From: an uncultured Lachnospiraceae bacterium
GTDB lineage: Bacteria > Bacillota > Clostridia > Lachnospirales > Lachnospiraceae
DNA: 64,000 bases
Direction: 5' to 3'
NCBI GenBank assembly: GCA_910586205.1
Contig: CAJUGD010000002.1
Coordinates: 124,001 to 188,000 of the forward strand
In this document: in pieces, positions 43,433 to 52,667 of the stretch
How the letters are laid out: the number at the start of each line of letters is the position of its first letter
Numbering within the stretch: position 1 is the first letter of the stretch
The notes under the pieces: generated by a model
What the model saw: only the letters and a program-made list of their open reading frames with translations
The model's database searches: none
Told to the model about the DNA's origin: nothing
Translations under genes and position numbers: made by a program

Positions 43433-45391
43433 TTACGTATACTTTGCCTGCATCCAAAACACCAGCAGCAAATACCCTAAAGTCAAACACAGCCCTATGG
43501 CAAACAGCATAAGCCCAAAAGAAAAGCTTTCTTCCACCATCCTTCCATTCCTCTGTATCCGTTCTTTCGTCCTAGCTAAAGAGACATTCCATTTTCCCAA
43601 TGCCCCTGTTCTTTTTCCTCTTTTTTCTTTCATTCCTCCTGCCCGGGGGATCTGGCTGTGGGTGCTGAACCTGGCTGCCCGGATTATCCCGTCCGCCATC
43701 TGATCCATACCGCGGCAAAGCACCGCAGAAACAGTCAAAAACACGGTCACAAGAGACGATACCAGATAACGGTCCACAAACCCGCAGACAGCGCCGCAGA
43801 TTCCCGGCAGAGCCACCTGCAGTACAGGTCTGTACAAAAGATTCTCCAAATCCAGCCATGACGGCCAGCGATCTACATACTGACCTTCTTTCATCATCCA
43901 TCTGCGGACAAAAAACACATACAAGACGGCCCCAATCCCCAGGGAGATAGCCCCGCCCTTTAGATTCCCTGCGGAAAAGTAATGAATTATATGAGCATGT
44001 CCCGTCTTTCCAAAAAACTCCTGGGCCATATCCGCCATCCTGTCCATAAACCTGTGGGGCGTCATCCCAAACAGCAAAATCACCGCTGCAGCCGCTGTCA
44101 GTACTGCCCCGCTTGTCATTTTCATATACGCGCCATTTTGATAATCCAAACCGCGCTCCACAAACAAAGCAATAAACAGCTTCAGCATATATGCTGCTGT
44201 CATGCCGCCGCTTATTAAGAATACCCACTCTGCTCCGTGCCAAAATACAGGATTGCCCAAAATGCCGGGTATGGCTGTTCCTGCCATCTTAAGTCCTTGT
44301 ATGGCCTGTGCATACTCCACAATGCTTTCGTGGAGCAAAGTCTTACTTATATATCCGCTCCATAAAGGCATACCGCTGATCCCGAATGCTCCCATTAAAA
44401 AGCAGAACATCAGAGCCGGCTTTTTTCTTCCAAATCCCCGTATCTTATTTAATTCCAGCTCGTGAAGATTCATATACACAGCCGCCGCGCACAAAAACAG
44501 CACCAGTTTAAACAAAGAATGATTAACCATGTGGAGAAATGCCCCCCTGACTGCCAGGCTGTTATCCTCCCCTGCTGCCTGTAAAAGACAGCCCATGCCG
44601 ATTCCGGTTAAGATAAACCCGATCTGGGACACAGAAGAACAGGCCAGGGTACGCTTTAAATTCACAGAAAACAAAGCCAGCAAAGCCCCCAAAAACATGG
44701 TAATCAGGCCCAGGCAGGCAATGAAAAACCCCCATGCCCTGTCTGCCCCAAAAAGGCCGAAAGACACCACAATAATACCAAATATCCCTGTTTTCGTCAG
44801 AATCCCTGACAGCAGGGCGCTGGCCGGCGCCGGCGCTACCGGATGAGCCTTGGGAAGCCAGATATGAAGCGGAAAACACCCTGCTTTTGCCCCAAAGCCA
44901 AATAAAAGCAGTCCGCCTGCCGCATAAAGCCGCACTCTTTTGCTCCCCGAAAGGATCTCTCCTGCCGCTGTTTTAAGCTCATCAAACCGCAATGTCCCGC
45001 ACAAATCATACAGCAGAAACATTCCCATCAGCATCACCATACCGCCGATTACCGCCACTGCCAAATAGGTCTGTGCTGCCCGCAGGCTTTCCTTTTTTTC
45101 GTCAAAAGCTACCCACACATAAGAAGTAAAAGACATAATCTCAAAAAAGATAAAGGTTGTATAAAAATCCGCTGACAAAAACACCCCTGCCGTGGCAAAA
45201 AAAGTTGCCCAGAAAAACAGGTAATATTGTCCTTTCTTCTTATAATGGGCCATATACTCCAGAGAAAAAACGCCGCTGACACTCCACATCAGCACAGCAA
45301 CTGCCAGATAAATCAGACGGAATCCATCCAGCTCAAAATGCAGCCCCATTCCGCACACCTTTGGAATTGTCAGCCCTATTGCCTCCTTCAC
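43433..45391 (-). CDS. NuoL-like proton-conducting antiporter subunit (fourth copy, last gene)
   Basis: A 652-residue membrane protein of the NuoL/MrpA/HyfB type. It keeps the residues of the ion path: Glu84 (FIFFEIMSF), Lys169 (GFGAKAGCFPLH), Lys200 (GILTKTGIFG) and Lys350 (GYISK). The N-terminus is about 55 residues shorter than in its paralogues, so the first one or two helices are missing. A C-terminal extension of about 150 residues resembles the NuoL tail (SWLDLENLLYRPVL, FVDRYLVSSLV), with a basic soluble stretch and a last helix. It is the last of ten genes and overlaps the preceding one by four bases. Confidence 0.85.
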   Translation of the reverse strand: MKEAIGLTIPKVCGMGLHFELDGFRLIYLAVAVLMWSVSGVFSLEYMAHYKKKGQYYLFFWATFFATAGVFLSADFYTTFIFFEIMSFTSYVWVAFDEKKESLRAAQTYLAVAVIGGMVMLMGMFLLYDLCGTLRFDELKTAAGEILSGSKRVRLYAAGGLLLFGFGAKAGCFPLHIWLPKAHPVAPAPASALLSGILTKTGIFGIIVVSFGLFGADRAWGFFIACLGLITMFLGALLALFSVNLKRTLACSSVSQIGFILTGIGMGCLLQAAGEDNSLAVRGAFLHMVNHSLFKLVLFLCAAAVYMNLHELELNKIRGFGRKKPALMFCFLMGAFGISGMPLWSGYISKTLLHESIVEYAQAIQGLKMAGTAIPGILGNPVFWHGAEWVFLISGGMTAAYMLKLFIALFVERGLDYQNGAYMKMTSGAVLTAAAAVILLFGMTPHRFMDRMADMAQEFFGKTGHAHIIHYFSAGNLKGGAISLGIGAVLYVFFVRRWMMKEGQYVDRWPSWLDLENLLYRPVLQVALPGICGAVCGFVDRYLVSSLVTVFLTVSAVLCRGMDQMADGIIRAARFSTHSQIPRAGGMKEKRGKRTGALGKWNVSLARTKERIQRNGRMVEESFSFGLMLFAIGLCLTLGYLLLVFWMQAKYT

Positions 45392-46926
45392 CCTGCCTCA
45401 CCCCCAATTCCTGTCAAAAGCTCCATAAGCGGCCCTGGCCTGATTCCCAGTAAAAGAATAACAGCCGCAAAGATTACCAAAGGAACCAGCATCATCCAGC
45501 CAGGATCCCTGTATTCTTCCTGTGTCGTCTTCTTACTGTCCGTCTCCTGTTTTGCTCCGGCGCCGGCTGCCAGAACCGGAAAGTACGCCCTTACTGCCAC
45601 TGACAGCATATAGATGCCTGTCATAAGCGCCGAATAAAGGATCACCCCAACCCCGGCATAAGGCAGCCATGCGCCGGTACTGCTCCCACAGGAAAATGCC
45701 GCCTCTGCCAGATTCCACTTGCTGATAAACCCGCCGAACAGAGGAATCCCCATCAGCGATAAGCTGGCAATGGTAAAACATCCAAAGACAACCGGCAATT
45801 TCCTTCCTAATCCATCCAGCTCATAGACCTGGGTCTTTCCTGTCTGATGCATCACAGAACCTGCACAGAAAAAGGAACAGATCTTCATAAATGCATGAAT
45901 CACCAGATGGCACAAAGCTGCTGCCAGTCCCAAAGGGCTCATAAGTGCAGCACCAAACAGGATATAGGACAGATTACTGATGGTAGAATATGCCAGCCGC
46001 CTCTTCCAGTGAATTTCCCTCACTGCCATGGTAGAGCCATATCCAATAGTCAAAAGCGCCCCTGTCATCACTGCCCACTGAGCCCACGTTCCCTGAAGAA
46101 ACCATGCCCCATAGCTAAAATACGTAAACCGGAGAATGGCAAATGCCCCGGACTTGACTACTGCCACCGCATGGAGCAGGGCTGTCACCGGCGTAGGCGC
46201 CACGGCTGCCTTGGGCAGCCATCCATGAAGGGGAAACAGGGCTGCCTTTACGCCAAATCCAAAAAATGCCAATACATACACAAAAAGCAGAAGATTGCGA
46301 TGAGCATTGGCAGCCTCCGGGATCAGAATGCCTCCCGGGATAAATTCTGTATTCCCTGTGACTGAATAGCTCAGCACAAACACCAGCCCGATAAAAGCAA
46401 AAGCCGCGCCCCCGATAGAGTAATATAAGTACCTGCGGCTCGCCCTCTTTGCCTCCTTTGTCATGGGAAACAGTACTAACGGAAAAGTTACAAGGGTCAG
46501 CATCTCATAGCAAAGATACATAGTCACCAGATTGCCAGCCAGTGCAATCCCGGCCGTTACCCCATAGGTCATAACATAATAGGCAAAAAACATCCTTTTA
46601 CGGTTTTCATGTTTCATATATTCAAAGGAATACAAAACGGCAAGAGGCCATAAAAAGGCAATCAGCCCTGCAAATATTCCCCCCATGGGATCCAGCTTAA
46701 ACCGTACTGTCAGATTGCCGAACAGGCGAAACAGCACCAGGCTTGCTCCCATCCGATTTTTCAAAAGCCAAAAAATCACCAGGCTGTTGACAAATACCAA
46801 TCCCTCTGTCAAAAACTCTAAAAGCCTGTCATCCCGCTTTTCCTCTGACTGGAAATGCAGGGCCAACATCCCTGCTCCCCCCGCAAGGGGAAGAAGAACC
46901 GGCACTGCCATAATCATTCCACCCAT
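45388..46926 (-). CDS. Proton-conducting antiporter subunit, MrpD/NuoM-like (third copy)
   Basis: A 512-residue protein with about fourteen helices. Conserved ion-path residues are Glu141 (MYLCYEMLTL), Lys227 (GFGVKAALFPLHGWLPKA), Lys258 (AVVKSGAFAIL) and Lys403 (GGFISKWNLA). It is related to the flanking subunits but clearly diverged from them. It lies 15 bp after the preceding subunit gene and overlaps the last by four bases. Confidence 0.85.
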   Translation of the reverse strand: MGGMIMAVPVLLPLAGGAGMLALHFQSEEKRDDRLLEFLTEGLVFVNSLVIFWLLKNRMGASLVLFRLFGNLTVRFKLDPMGGIFAGLIAFLWPLAVLYSFEYMKHENRKRMFFAYYVMTYGVTAGIALAGNLVTMYLCYEMLTLVTFPLVLFPMTKEAKRASRRYLYYSIGGAAFAFIGLVFVLSYSVTGNTEFIPGGILIPEAANAHRNLLLFVYVLAFFGFGVKAALFPLHGWLPKAAVAPTPVTALLHAVAVVKSGAFAILRFTYFSYGAWFLQGTWAQWAVMTGALLTIGYGSTMAVREIHWKRRLAYSTISNLSYILFGAALMSPLGLAAALCHLVIHAFMKICSFFCAGSVMHQTGKTQVYELDGLGRKLPVVFGCFTIASLSLMGIPLFGGFISKWNLAEAAFSCGSSTGAWLPYAGVGVILYSALMTGIYMLSVAVRAYFPVLAAGAGAKQETDSKKTTQEEYRDPGWMMLVPLVIFAAVILLLGIRPGPLMELLTGIGGEAG

Positions 46927-46941
46927 AAGCCTGTCCCTCCG

Positions 46942-48468
46942 TCAAAGCAATGTACTGGCCGCAATCTTTTCCACCATGGCAAGCAGCCTGCCAGGGAAAC
47001 ACCCCAAAAGCAAGGCTCCTGCCGTCAGAAGAAGAATCGGGCCCATCATCCAGGCAGAAGGCTCTGATTTTGCATGTTCCTTATAATCCTCTCCCGGAAA
47101 AAATCCCTGGATCGTCAAGGGCAGCAGATATCCTGCTGTCAAAAGAGCACTCACCAGCAGCACTGCCGGCCCCAGCCATGTAAAGGTTCCTGTTCCTGAA
47201 GCCAAAGCCCCTGTGGCCAGATACCATTTGCTGACAAAGCCGCTTGTAGGCGGAATCCCGATTAATGCTAAAGATACCACTGTGTAGCAGCTTAAAAACA
47301 GCGGCATTTTTACCCCCAGCCCCTTCAGATCTTCCACCCGTGTTTTTCCTGTCATCACGATCACGGTCCCGGCGCAGAGAAACAGGGCATTCTTAATCAG
47401 AGAATGAAACACAATGTGGGACATGGCTCCCATAAATGCCTGCTCCTTGAGCACGCTTAACCCAAACAGCACATAAGACACCTGGCTTACAGTAGAATAA
47501 GCCAGCCTTTTTTTGAGTACCGGCTCCTTGTAAGCCAGCATGGATCCCATAAACACAGTAGCCAGCGTCAAAAGAATCCATACCTGCTGGACCCAGGTTC
47601 CCCGAAGCGCCTGAGGCCCTGCCACGAAATACACCACCCGAAGAATTGCCAGAACTCCTGATTTGGTGATCACGCCTGACAAAACTGCGCTGGCCGGCGC
47701 CGGAGCTGCCGGATGGGCCGTGGGAAGCCATCCATGAAGGGGGAACATTCCCGCCTTTGCCCCAAAGCCTATGAGAATGCAGAGCATTGCCCCAAGAAAA
47801 AGCCCCTGGCCAATCCGTTCCGTTCCTATACTGCTTCTCAGAATACACACCATCGTGCCATCCTCCAGACAGCGAATCACGCCCCCCGGCGTAAACGTCT
47901 GATTTCCGCAGATCCGGATCAGCACAAAAATCCCAAACAACGCCAAAAACGCCCCGGCCACAGAATAAAACAGATATTTCAGGCCTGCCGTCACCGCCTC
48001 TTTGGTCTGCTCATGAAGCACCAGCGGAAGGGAGGTAAGGGTCATCAGCTCATAAAACACATACATGGTAATCAGATTTTTAGAAAAATCAAGACCAATC
48101 AATACCCCCAGCACAATCAGATAAAATCCAAAAAACGAGTACTCCCTTTGTTCATGCTTCATATAGGAAACAGAATAGATTCCCACCAAAAGCCACATTC
48201 CTGCTGTCAGCCCGGCAAACAGCCAGCTCACTCCGTCCACCCCAAATGCAAGGCAAATGCTGTCTGTCATCTGCCACAAATTCAGGGTTCCTCCAACATA
48301 CAATGCCTGCGCCACCAGAGCTGCCTCTAAAAAAAGCGTCCCTAAAACCAGAGCCAGAAGTGTTTTCCGGTTTTTTCTGATTCCCTTTGCCAGTAAGATT
48401 AATGCTCCCGCCGCTATGGGAACTGCCACTGGAAGAAGCAGGCATATATTCTCATTTCCCTCATACAT
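46942..48468 (-). CDS. Proton-conducting antiporter subunit, MrpD/NuoM-like (second copy)
   Basis: A 508-residue protein with about fourteen helices. The path residues are Glu140 (MYVFYELMTL), Lys238 (GFGAKAGMFPLHGWLPTAHP), Lys269 (GVITKSGVLAIL) and Lys414 (GFVSKWYLA). It occupies the place where hydrogenase-linked complexes carry their electron-transfer genes. The gap of 67 bp to the preceding MrpD gene contains no promoter or terminator that I can see. Confidence 0.85.
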   Translation of the reverse strand: MYEGNENICLLLPVAVPIAAGALILLAKGIRKNRKTLLALVLGTLFLEAALVAQALYVGGTLNLWQMTDSICLAFGVDGVSWLFAGLTAGMWLLVGIYSVSYMKHEQREYSFFGFYLIVLGVLIGLDFSKNLITMYVFYELMTLTSLPLVLHEQTKEAVTAGLKYLFYSVAGAFLALFGIFVLIRICGNQTFTPGGVIRCLEDGTMVCILRSSIGTERIGQGLFLGAMLCILIGFGAKAGMFPLHGWLPTAHPAAPAPASAVLSGVITKSGVLAILRVVYFVAGPQALRGTWVQQVWILLTLATVFMGSMLAYKEPVLKKRLAYSTVSQVSYVLFGLSVLKEQAFMGAMSHIVFHSLIKNALFLCAGTVIVMTGKTRVEDLKGLGVKMPLFLSCYTVVSLALIGIPPTSGFVSKWYLATGALASGTGTFTWLGPAVLLVSALLTAGYLLPLTIQGFFPGEDYKEHAKSEPSAWMMGPILLLTAGALLLGCFPGRLLAMVEKIAASTLL

Positions 48469-48535
48469 TGATTCGATTCTCCTTTATTTTGGCGAGCAAT
48501 GAGCCAAGTATTGTATCTGCTGCTATTGCTTTAAG

Positions 48536-50101
48536 TCAGTCAAACATGGACAACCCTTTTCCGATTGCTGCCACAATCGGCTGAGAGTACAGCCCCAACA
48601 CCAGATTCAGCAGAATATAACTCACCACTGCCAGACGGAATTTGCTGAATCTTTGTCTCTTTAAAACTATCTGCTTCTCCCTGCTCTCCTTTATACCTTC
48701 CGGCTTCTGTTTTTCTGGCAAAGCACTTGTACTTTCCCCTTCATTTTCCTCCCCGGACGGGATTGTGTAGAGCGTAATCACCAGACGAAGAAAATACACG
48801 GCGTTTAACACCGTACTGACAGCCAGGGCAATGACCGTGGGCAGCATTTTATGAGGGCTCTGCAGGGCTGAAGTTGCAAACAGCAGCTTAGAGATAAAAC
48901 CTGACAGCATGGGAAAACCTACCATAGAAAGAGCTCCCACCGCAAACCCGATTCCTGCTAACGAGTTGCGGTAGCCAGCCCCTATGAGGCTTCTATAATC
49001 CTTTCTGTCCCCAGATACCTCATAGAGCCCTACCGCACTGATAAACAGCAATGCCTTGGTAGCTGAGTGGGTAAACATATGAAACACGGCTGCCACCATC
49101 CCTGCCTGGGTCCCCAGCCCGATTCCCATATAAATATATCCGATCTGAGCCACGGACGAATAAGCAATCATCCGCCTGGTATCCTTCTCTAAAATCGCAT
49201 GAACCGAGCCCATCAGCATTCCCGCCAGTCCAAACACAAACAACACATTGATCATCTGGCTGGCAATCACATTTTCCTGTCCCAATACCCGGTAAAAAAT
49301 CTTGATCAACAGGAAAATATATCCTTTTGACACCAATCCTGACAAAATCGCACTGGCTGTAGGCGTGGCATATCCATAAGTGTCAGGAATCCAGTAATGA
49401 AACGGGTACAGACCGCTTTTAATGGCCAGGCCCACGCTGATCACCGCCATGATCACCAGCATGGGAACCGCATAAAGGCCTGCCGCCTCAATCACTGCCA
49501 CAGCCTCTTTAGCCGGACTCATCAGAAGATGTCCCGTCACATCATACAAAAGGCTTAACCCGATCAAAAACAATCCGGAGCCAAGCTGGCTCATGATCAT
49601 ATACCGGATGGCAGATGACAGGCTGCGCCCCACCTGCCGGATCATAATCAGGCCGCATCCGGCAATGGTATTGATCTCCACAAATACATAGGCCGTAAAC
49701 AAGTCATTGGTATAAATCAGAGCCAAAAGGGAGCTGAGCATCAGATCAATCATAATATAGAATAAATTCTGCTTGCTTTCCTCCACATCCACTGCTGTGT
49801 GATCCATACCGCCTATTACGGCAAAAAACATAACCAGGCCAAACATCACTGCTGTCAGCCCTTCCAAAACCCCGGCACGGATCTCATTTCCCCAGGGCGC
49901 AGGAAAATGCCCCATCATATACGTATAGCTCTCACCGGTTCTCATACAGAACCCTAAAACCATCACGGACATTCCCGTAGTCACAGCAATGACCAGAAGG
50001 CTTAAGTTTCTTGCCTTTCTTCCATCCAGCACAGAAGAAAGGATCCCGGAAAACATGGCGGCAATAATAGAGAAAAACGGAAAGTTCTGCACAAAGCTCA
50101 T
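48536..50101 (-). CDS. mnhD: Mrp-type antiporter subunit D
   Basis: A 521-residue protein matching MrpD/MbhH in position (directly after subunit C) and in sequence. The path residues are Glu142 (AYVFVEINT), Lys228 (LAIKSGLYPFHYWIPD), Lys259 (GLVSKGYIF) and Lys405 (GFISKLLFA). A cytoplasmic Lys/Glu/Ser-rich insert lies near residues 445-480, before the last helix. It overlaps subunit C by four bases. Confidence 0.87.
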   Translation of the reverse strand: MSFVQNFPFFSIIAAMFSGILSSVLDGRKARNLSLLVIAVTTGMSVMVLGFCMRTGESYTYMMGHFPAPWGNEIRAGVLEGLTAVMFGLVMFFAVIGGMDHTAVDVEESKQNLFYIMIDLMLSSLLALIYTNDLFTAYVFVEINTIAGCGLIMIRQVGRSLSSAIRYMIMSQLGSGLFLIGLSLLYDVTGHLLMSPAKEAVAVIEAAGLYAVPMLVIMAVISVGLAIKSGLYPFHYWIPDTYGYATPTASAILSGLVSKGYIFLLIKIFYRVLGQENVIASQMINVLFVFGLAGMLMGSVHAILEKDTRRMIAYSSVAQIGYIYMGIGLGTQAGMVAAVFHMFTHSATKALLFISAVGLYEVSGDRKDYRSLIGAGYRNSLAGIGFAVGALSMVGFPMLSGFISKLLFATSALQSPHKMLPTVIALAVSTVLNAVYFLRLVITLYTIPSGEENEGESTSALPEKQKPEGIKESREKQIVLKRQRFSKFRLAVVSYILLNLVLGLYSQPIVAAIGKGLSMFD

Positions 50102-50478
50102 ACTTCCTCATCCTCCTTTGCCCTCATCAGAATCTGATCCAAATCCAAAGAGCCATACCTTTCATACAGCCGGATAGTCAATGCCAGCATTAATGCCGTG
50201 GTGCTCACAGATACCACGATTCCGGTCAATACAAGCCCGCTGGGCACCGGATTAATATAGGCTGACACATCCTGTATCCCGTCTGTCACAATGGGCACCA
50301 TTCGTCCTTTGATATATCCCTTTGCAGCCAGAAACAGATAAACTGCCGTATCCATAATATTCATGCCCATAATCTTTTTGATCAGATTTCTGTGAAGCAT
50401 CAGCATGGTAAACCCCACCCCGAACAAGATAATGGAAACCGTTTCCTCTATATTGACAAACAGAGGCATCCCCGCCAT
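50098..50478 (-). CDS. mnhC: Mrp-type antiporter subunit C (NuoK-like)
   Basis: A 126-residue protein with three membrane helices. IILFGVGFTMLMLHRNLIKKIMGMNIMDTAVYLFLAAKG matches the MrpC/NuoK family, and PVPSGLVLTGIVVSVSTTALMLALTIRLYE follows. I chose the ATG at 50478, which has AGGGGG upstream; its start lies at the stop of the preceding gene. Confidence 0.9.
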   Translation of the reverse strand: MAGMPLFVNIEETVSIILFGVGFTMLMLHRNLIKKIMGMNIMDTAVYLFLAAKGYIKGRMVPIVTDGIQDVSAYINPVPSGLVLTGIVVSVSTTALMLALTIRLYERYGSLDLDQILMRAKEDEEV

Positions 50479-50479
50479 C

Positions 50480-51580
50480 CTACATGCCCCCTTTCCGAAA
50501 CAGGGCATAAAACGCATACATGGTACACGCCACCACCAGCCCTACACAAATATTGAGAGGAAGAATCAACCCGCTGCTTAAGATTGCCCCTGGCGTTCCC
50601 AAAGGTATCCCGCTCTTAAGGTGATTGGCTCCGGTAAAAAAAGAATAGCTTTTAGCCATACAGTAAAACGTAAGAGCGCACAAAGTGAGCCGCCTGTAAA
50701 TCTTTTCCGTAAAAAATGCTTCTGTCTTCTTAAATCCAAACGCATTCAGATAAAAAATCAACCCGGAACCAAGGACCGCTCCCCCGGAAAATCCACCGCC
50801 CGGCGACAAATGCCCGTTTAACACAATATAAATGCCGAACACAAAAATCAAGGGTACCAAAACGCAGGCGCATTTCTGAAGAATCACATCATTCTTTGGC
50901 TCATACAGGCGGTCATCGGCCTCCTCCAGACGCTTTCTGGCTATGACAGTCCTGACTGCCTCTGGTTCTGCCATGATATTGTTTTCCGGATCCCCCTTTG
51001 TCTTCTTGGCTCTGTTCTTTGTATCCCGAAAGCTTCCTTTTCCGTCTGCAGCATCGATCCGCAGCAAAACCAGCACACAGCAAGAGGCAATAAACAAAAC
51101 ACAGGATTCCCCAAACGTATCAAATGCCCGGTAATCCAGAATCATTCCCGTGACAATATTCACTGCCCCTGTCTCCTTAAGCCCCTGCTCAATATATCGG
51201 GCAGAAACCTCGTTATTGTCCGGATTCCCTGCATTTCCAAAAGCAGGAAGATAGGCAATAGTCCACAGGAGCACGAAGATAATACTCAGACATAAAAACA
51301 CAGACATCACCTGATAAAATCTGCAAAACCAGCGGATTCCCCGTCCCTCCGGGTCTTTCTTTTCCTCTGGCGTCTGGTTCCATTCTCTGTCTTTGTCCTG
51401 AATGCTTTCGGACTGCAGAGTCACAGGATTTTCTGTTTTTGGCTTTTCGATTCTTTTCTCGATTGGGGCCTTTGGAGGCTGAATCATAATTCCGGATGCC
51501 AGAGGATCCACCTCTCCGTCTATCCAGCTTCGAAATTTTCTCCACCTGCTGTTCTCATAATCATCTCTCTGCCTGCTCAT
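50480..51580 (-). CDS. mnhB: MbhE-MrpB fusion subunit with hydrophilic N-terminal extension
   Basis: A 366-residue protein with three parts. The first 85 residues are charged and Pro-rich and predicted soluble. The middle (about 85-180) is an MbhE-like module with two helices and the motif ILDYRAFDTFGESCVLFIA. The C-terminal part (about 235-365) is MrpB, with the signature NGHLSPGGGFSGGAVLGSG. In Mbh complexes E and F (MrpB) are separate, and in Mrp the E module belongs to MrpA, so this fusion is unusual. I chose the ATG at 51580, with GGGAGG six bases upstream. Confidence 0.85.
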   Translation of the reverse strand: MSRQRDDYENSRWRKFRSWIDGEVDPLASGIMIQPPKAPIEKRIEKPKTENPVTLQSESIQDKDREWNQTPEEKKDPEGRGIRWFCRFYQVMSVFLCLSIIFVLLWTIAYLPAFGNAGNPDNNEVSARYIEQGLKETGAVNIVTGMILDYRAFDTFGESCVLFIASCCVLVLLRIDAADGKGSFRDTKNRAKKTKGDPENNIMAEPEAVRTVIARKRLEEADDRLYEPKNDVILQKCACVLVPLIFVFGIYIVLNGHLSPGGGFSGGAVLGSGLIFYLNAFGFKKTEAFFTEKIYRRLTLCALTFYCMAKSYSFFTGANHLKSGIPLGTPGAILSSGLILPLNICVGLVVACTMYAFYALFRKGGM

Positions 51581-51827
51581 GGCCATCCTCCCTTCGGATT
51601 GCCCGGATTTTCTTTAATGTAACAAAAAATAAAATACTGGTAACGCCCGCACCTACCGCTGCCTCTGTGATGGCAAGATCCGGAGACTGTAAAAGCACCC
51701 AAATCACACACATAATCAGGCTGTAGGACATAAAAATCACAATCGAAGTCAGAAGATCCTTTGTAAATGCCACGGATACGGCGCAGACCACCAGGCTGAG
51801 AAGCAATACAATCTCAAATACTTTCAT
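51561..51827 (-). CDS. MbhD-like subunit (DUF4040)
   Basis: An 88-residue protein with three helices. QSPDLAITEAAVGAGVTSILFFVTLKKI is the signature of the MbhD/DUF4040 module, found as a separate subunit in membrane-bound hydrogenases and as the C-terminal part of MrpA in antiporters. It overlaps the genes on both sides (start inside the G gene end, stop inside the MrpB gene start). Confidence 0.9.
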   Translation of the reverse strand: MKVFEIVLLLSLVVCAVSVAFTKDLLTSIVIFMSYSLIMCVIWVLLQSPDLAITEAAVGAGVTSILFFVTLKKIRAIRREDGHEQAER

Positions 51828-52251
51828 TTTCCGTCTGACCCCTTTCCTTTTTTATTTCTTTCCCGTTTTCTATTCTAACCAGATCTTTTTCTCTGTCTTC
51901 TTTTTCCCGCTCTCCGGCTGTTTTCATGCCTTTCTGCATCACGATCAGCTCTCCTAACTCCTCATCCGTCATAGCCTCCAGACGGCTGATCATATGGCCT
52001 GATACCGGCGACGCTGTCCAGAAAAATGCCACCACCAAAAACAATTTCAGAGAATCCATAGAAAATCCCCGCATTACAATAAGGCCCAGCAGGACAAACA
52101 AAATTCCCAGGGTATCCCCCATAGCCGCGGCATGCATCCTGTTCAGCGCCCGCCTAAACCGGTTTACCCCAAACACTGCCAGAATCTCAAACACCAGCCC
52201 CAATATAAAAAGACTGGCCGCCGCCGCAAACCGTATCCATTCTGTTGTCAT
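51814..52251 (-). CDS. mnhG: Mrp-type antiporter subunit G
   Basis: A 145-residue protein with three helices. LEILAVFGVNRFRRALNRMHAAAMGDTLG-type sequence and the later TASPVSGHMISRLEAMTDEE are MrpG hallmarks. The C-terminal 50 residues are charged and soluble. It overlaps the F gene by four bases and the next gene by fourteen. Confidence 0.92.
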   Translation of the reverse strand: MTTEWIRFAAAASLFILGLVFEILAVFGVNRFRRALNRMHAAAMGDTLGILFVLLGLIVMRGFSMDSLKLFLVVAFFWTASPVSGHMISRLEAMTDEELGELIVMQKGMKTAGEREKEDREKDLVRIENGKEIKKERGQTENESI

Positions 52252-52667
52252 GGTTCCACCTCCCCGCCATCCTTTTCATACTCTAAAACCTCTTTGCCTC
52301 TATTTTCCAAATCCTTTTTATTTTTTGTCTGCTGTCCTTTAAGATTCTCCTCCACTGCTCCCAAATCTGCTTTTCGGTTCTTTTGCTGAAGGTATACTCC
52401 TGTATATACTTTGCAGAGCACCACCACTCCCAAAAAGCTGATCATGGCATAGATCAGGCACACATCTACCAGATAATTCTCCTCCAAATATACAGATAAG
52501 ACAGCAATCATCATTATAATCATGGTTCCGGTCATATTTACTGCAATAATCCGGTCTGCAATACGGGGACCCAAAACAGAACGAATCATACTGATAATAA
52601 TCAGCCCTGCCAGAATCATCAGGCTTCCTGTCAAAAGCCATTCATAAGCCATCCTCAAAGCTTCCAT
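52248..52667 (-). CDS. mnhF: Mrp-type antiporter subunit F
   Basis: A 139-residue protein with three helices. IRSVLGPRIADRIIAVNMTGTMIIMMIAVLSVYLEENYLVDVCLIYAMISFLGVVVLCK is typical of MrpF, with the conserved Asp pair. I chose the ATG at 52667 with AAAGGAG upstream. The C-terminal 45 residues form a charged tail longer than usual. It overlaps the E gene by thirteen bases. Confidence 0.9.
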   Translation of the reverse strand: MEALRMAYEWLLTGSLMILAGLIIISMIRSVLGPRIADRIIAVNMTGTMIIMMIAVLSVYLEENYLVDVCLIYAMISFLGVVVLCKVYTGVYLQQKNRKADLGAVEENLKGQQTKNKKDLENRGKEVLEYEKDGGEVEP

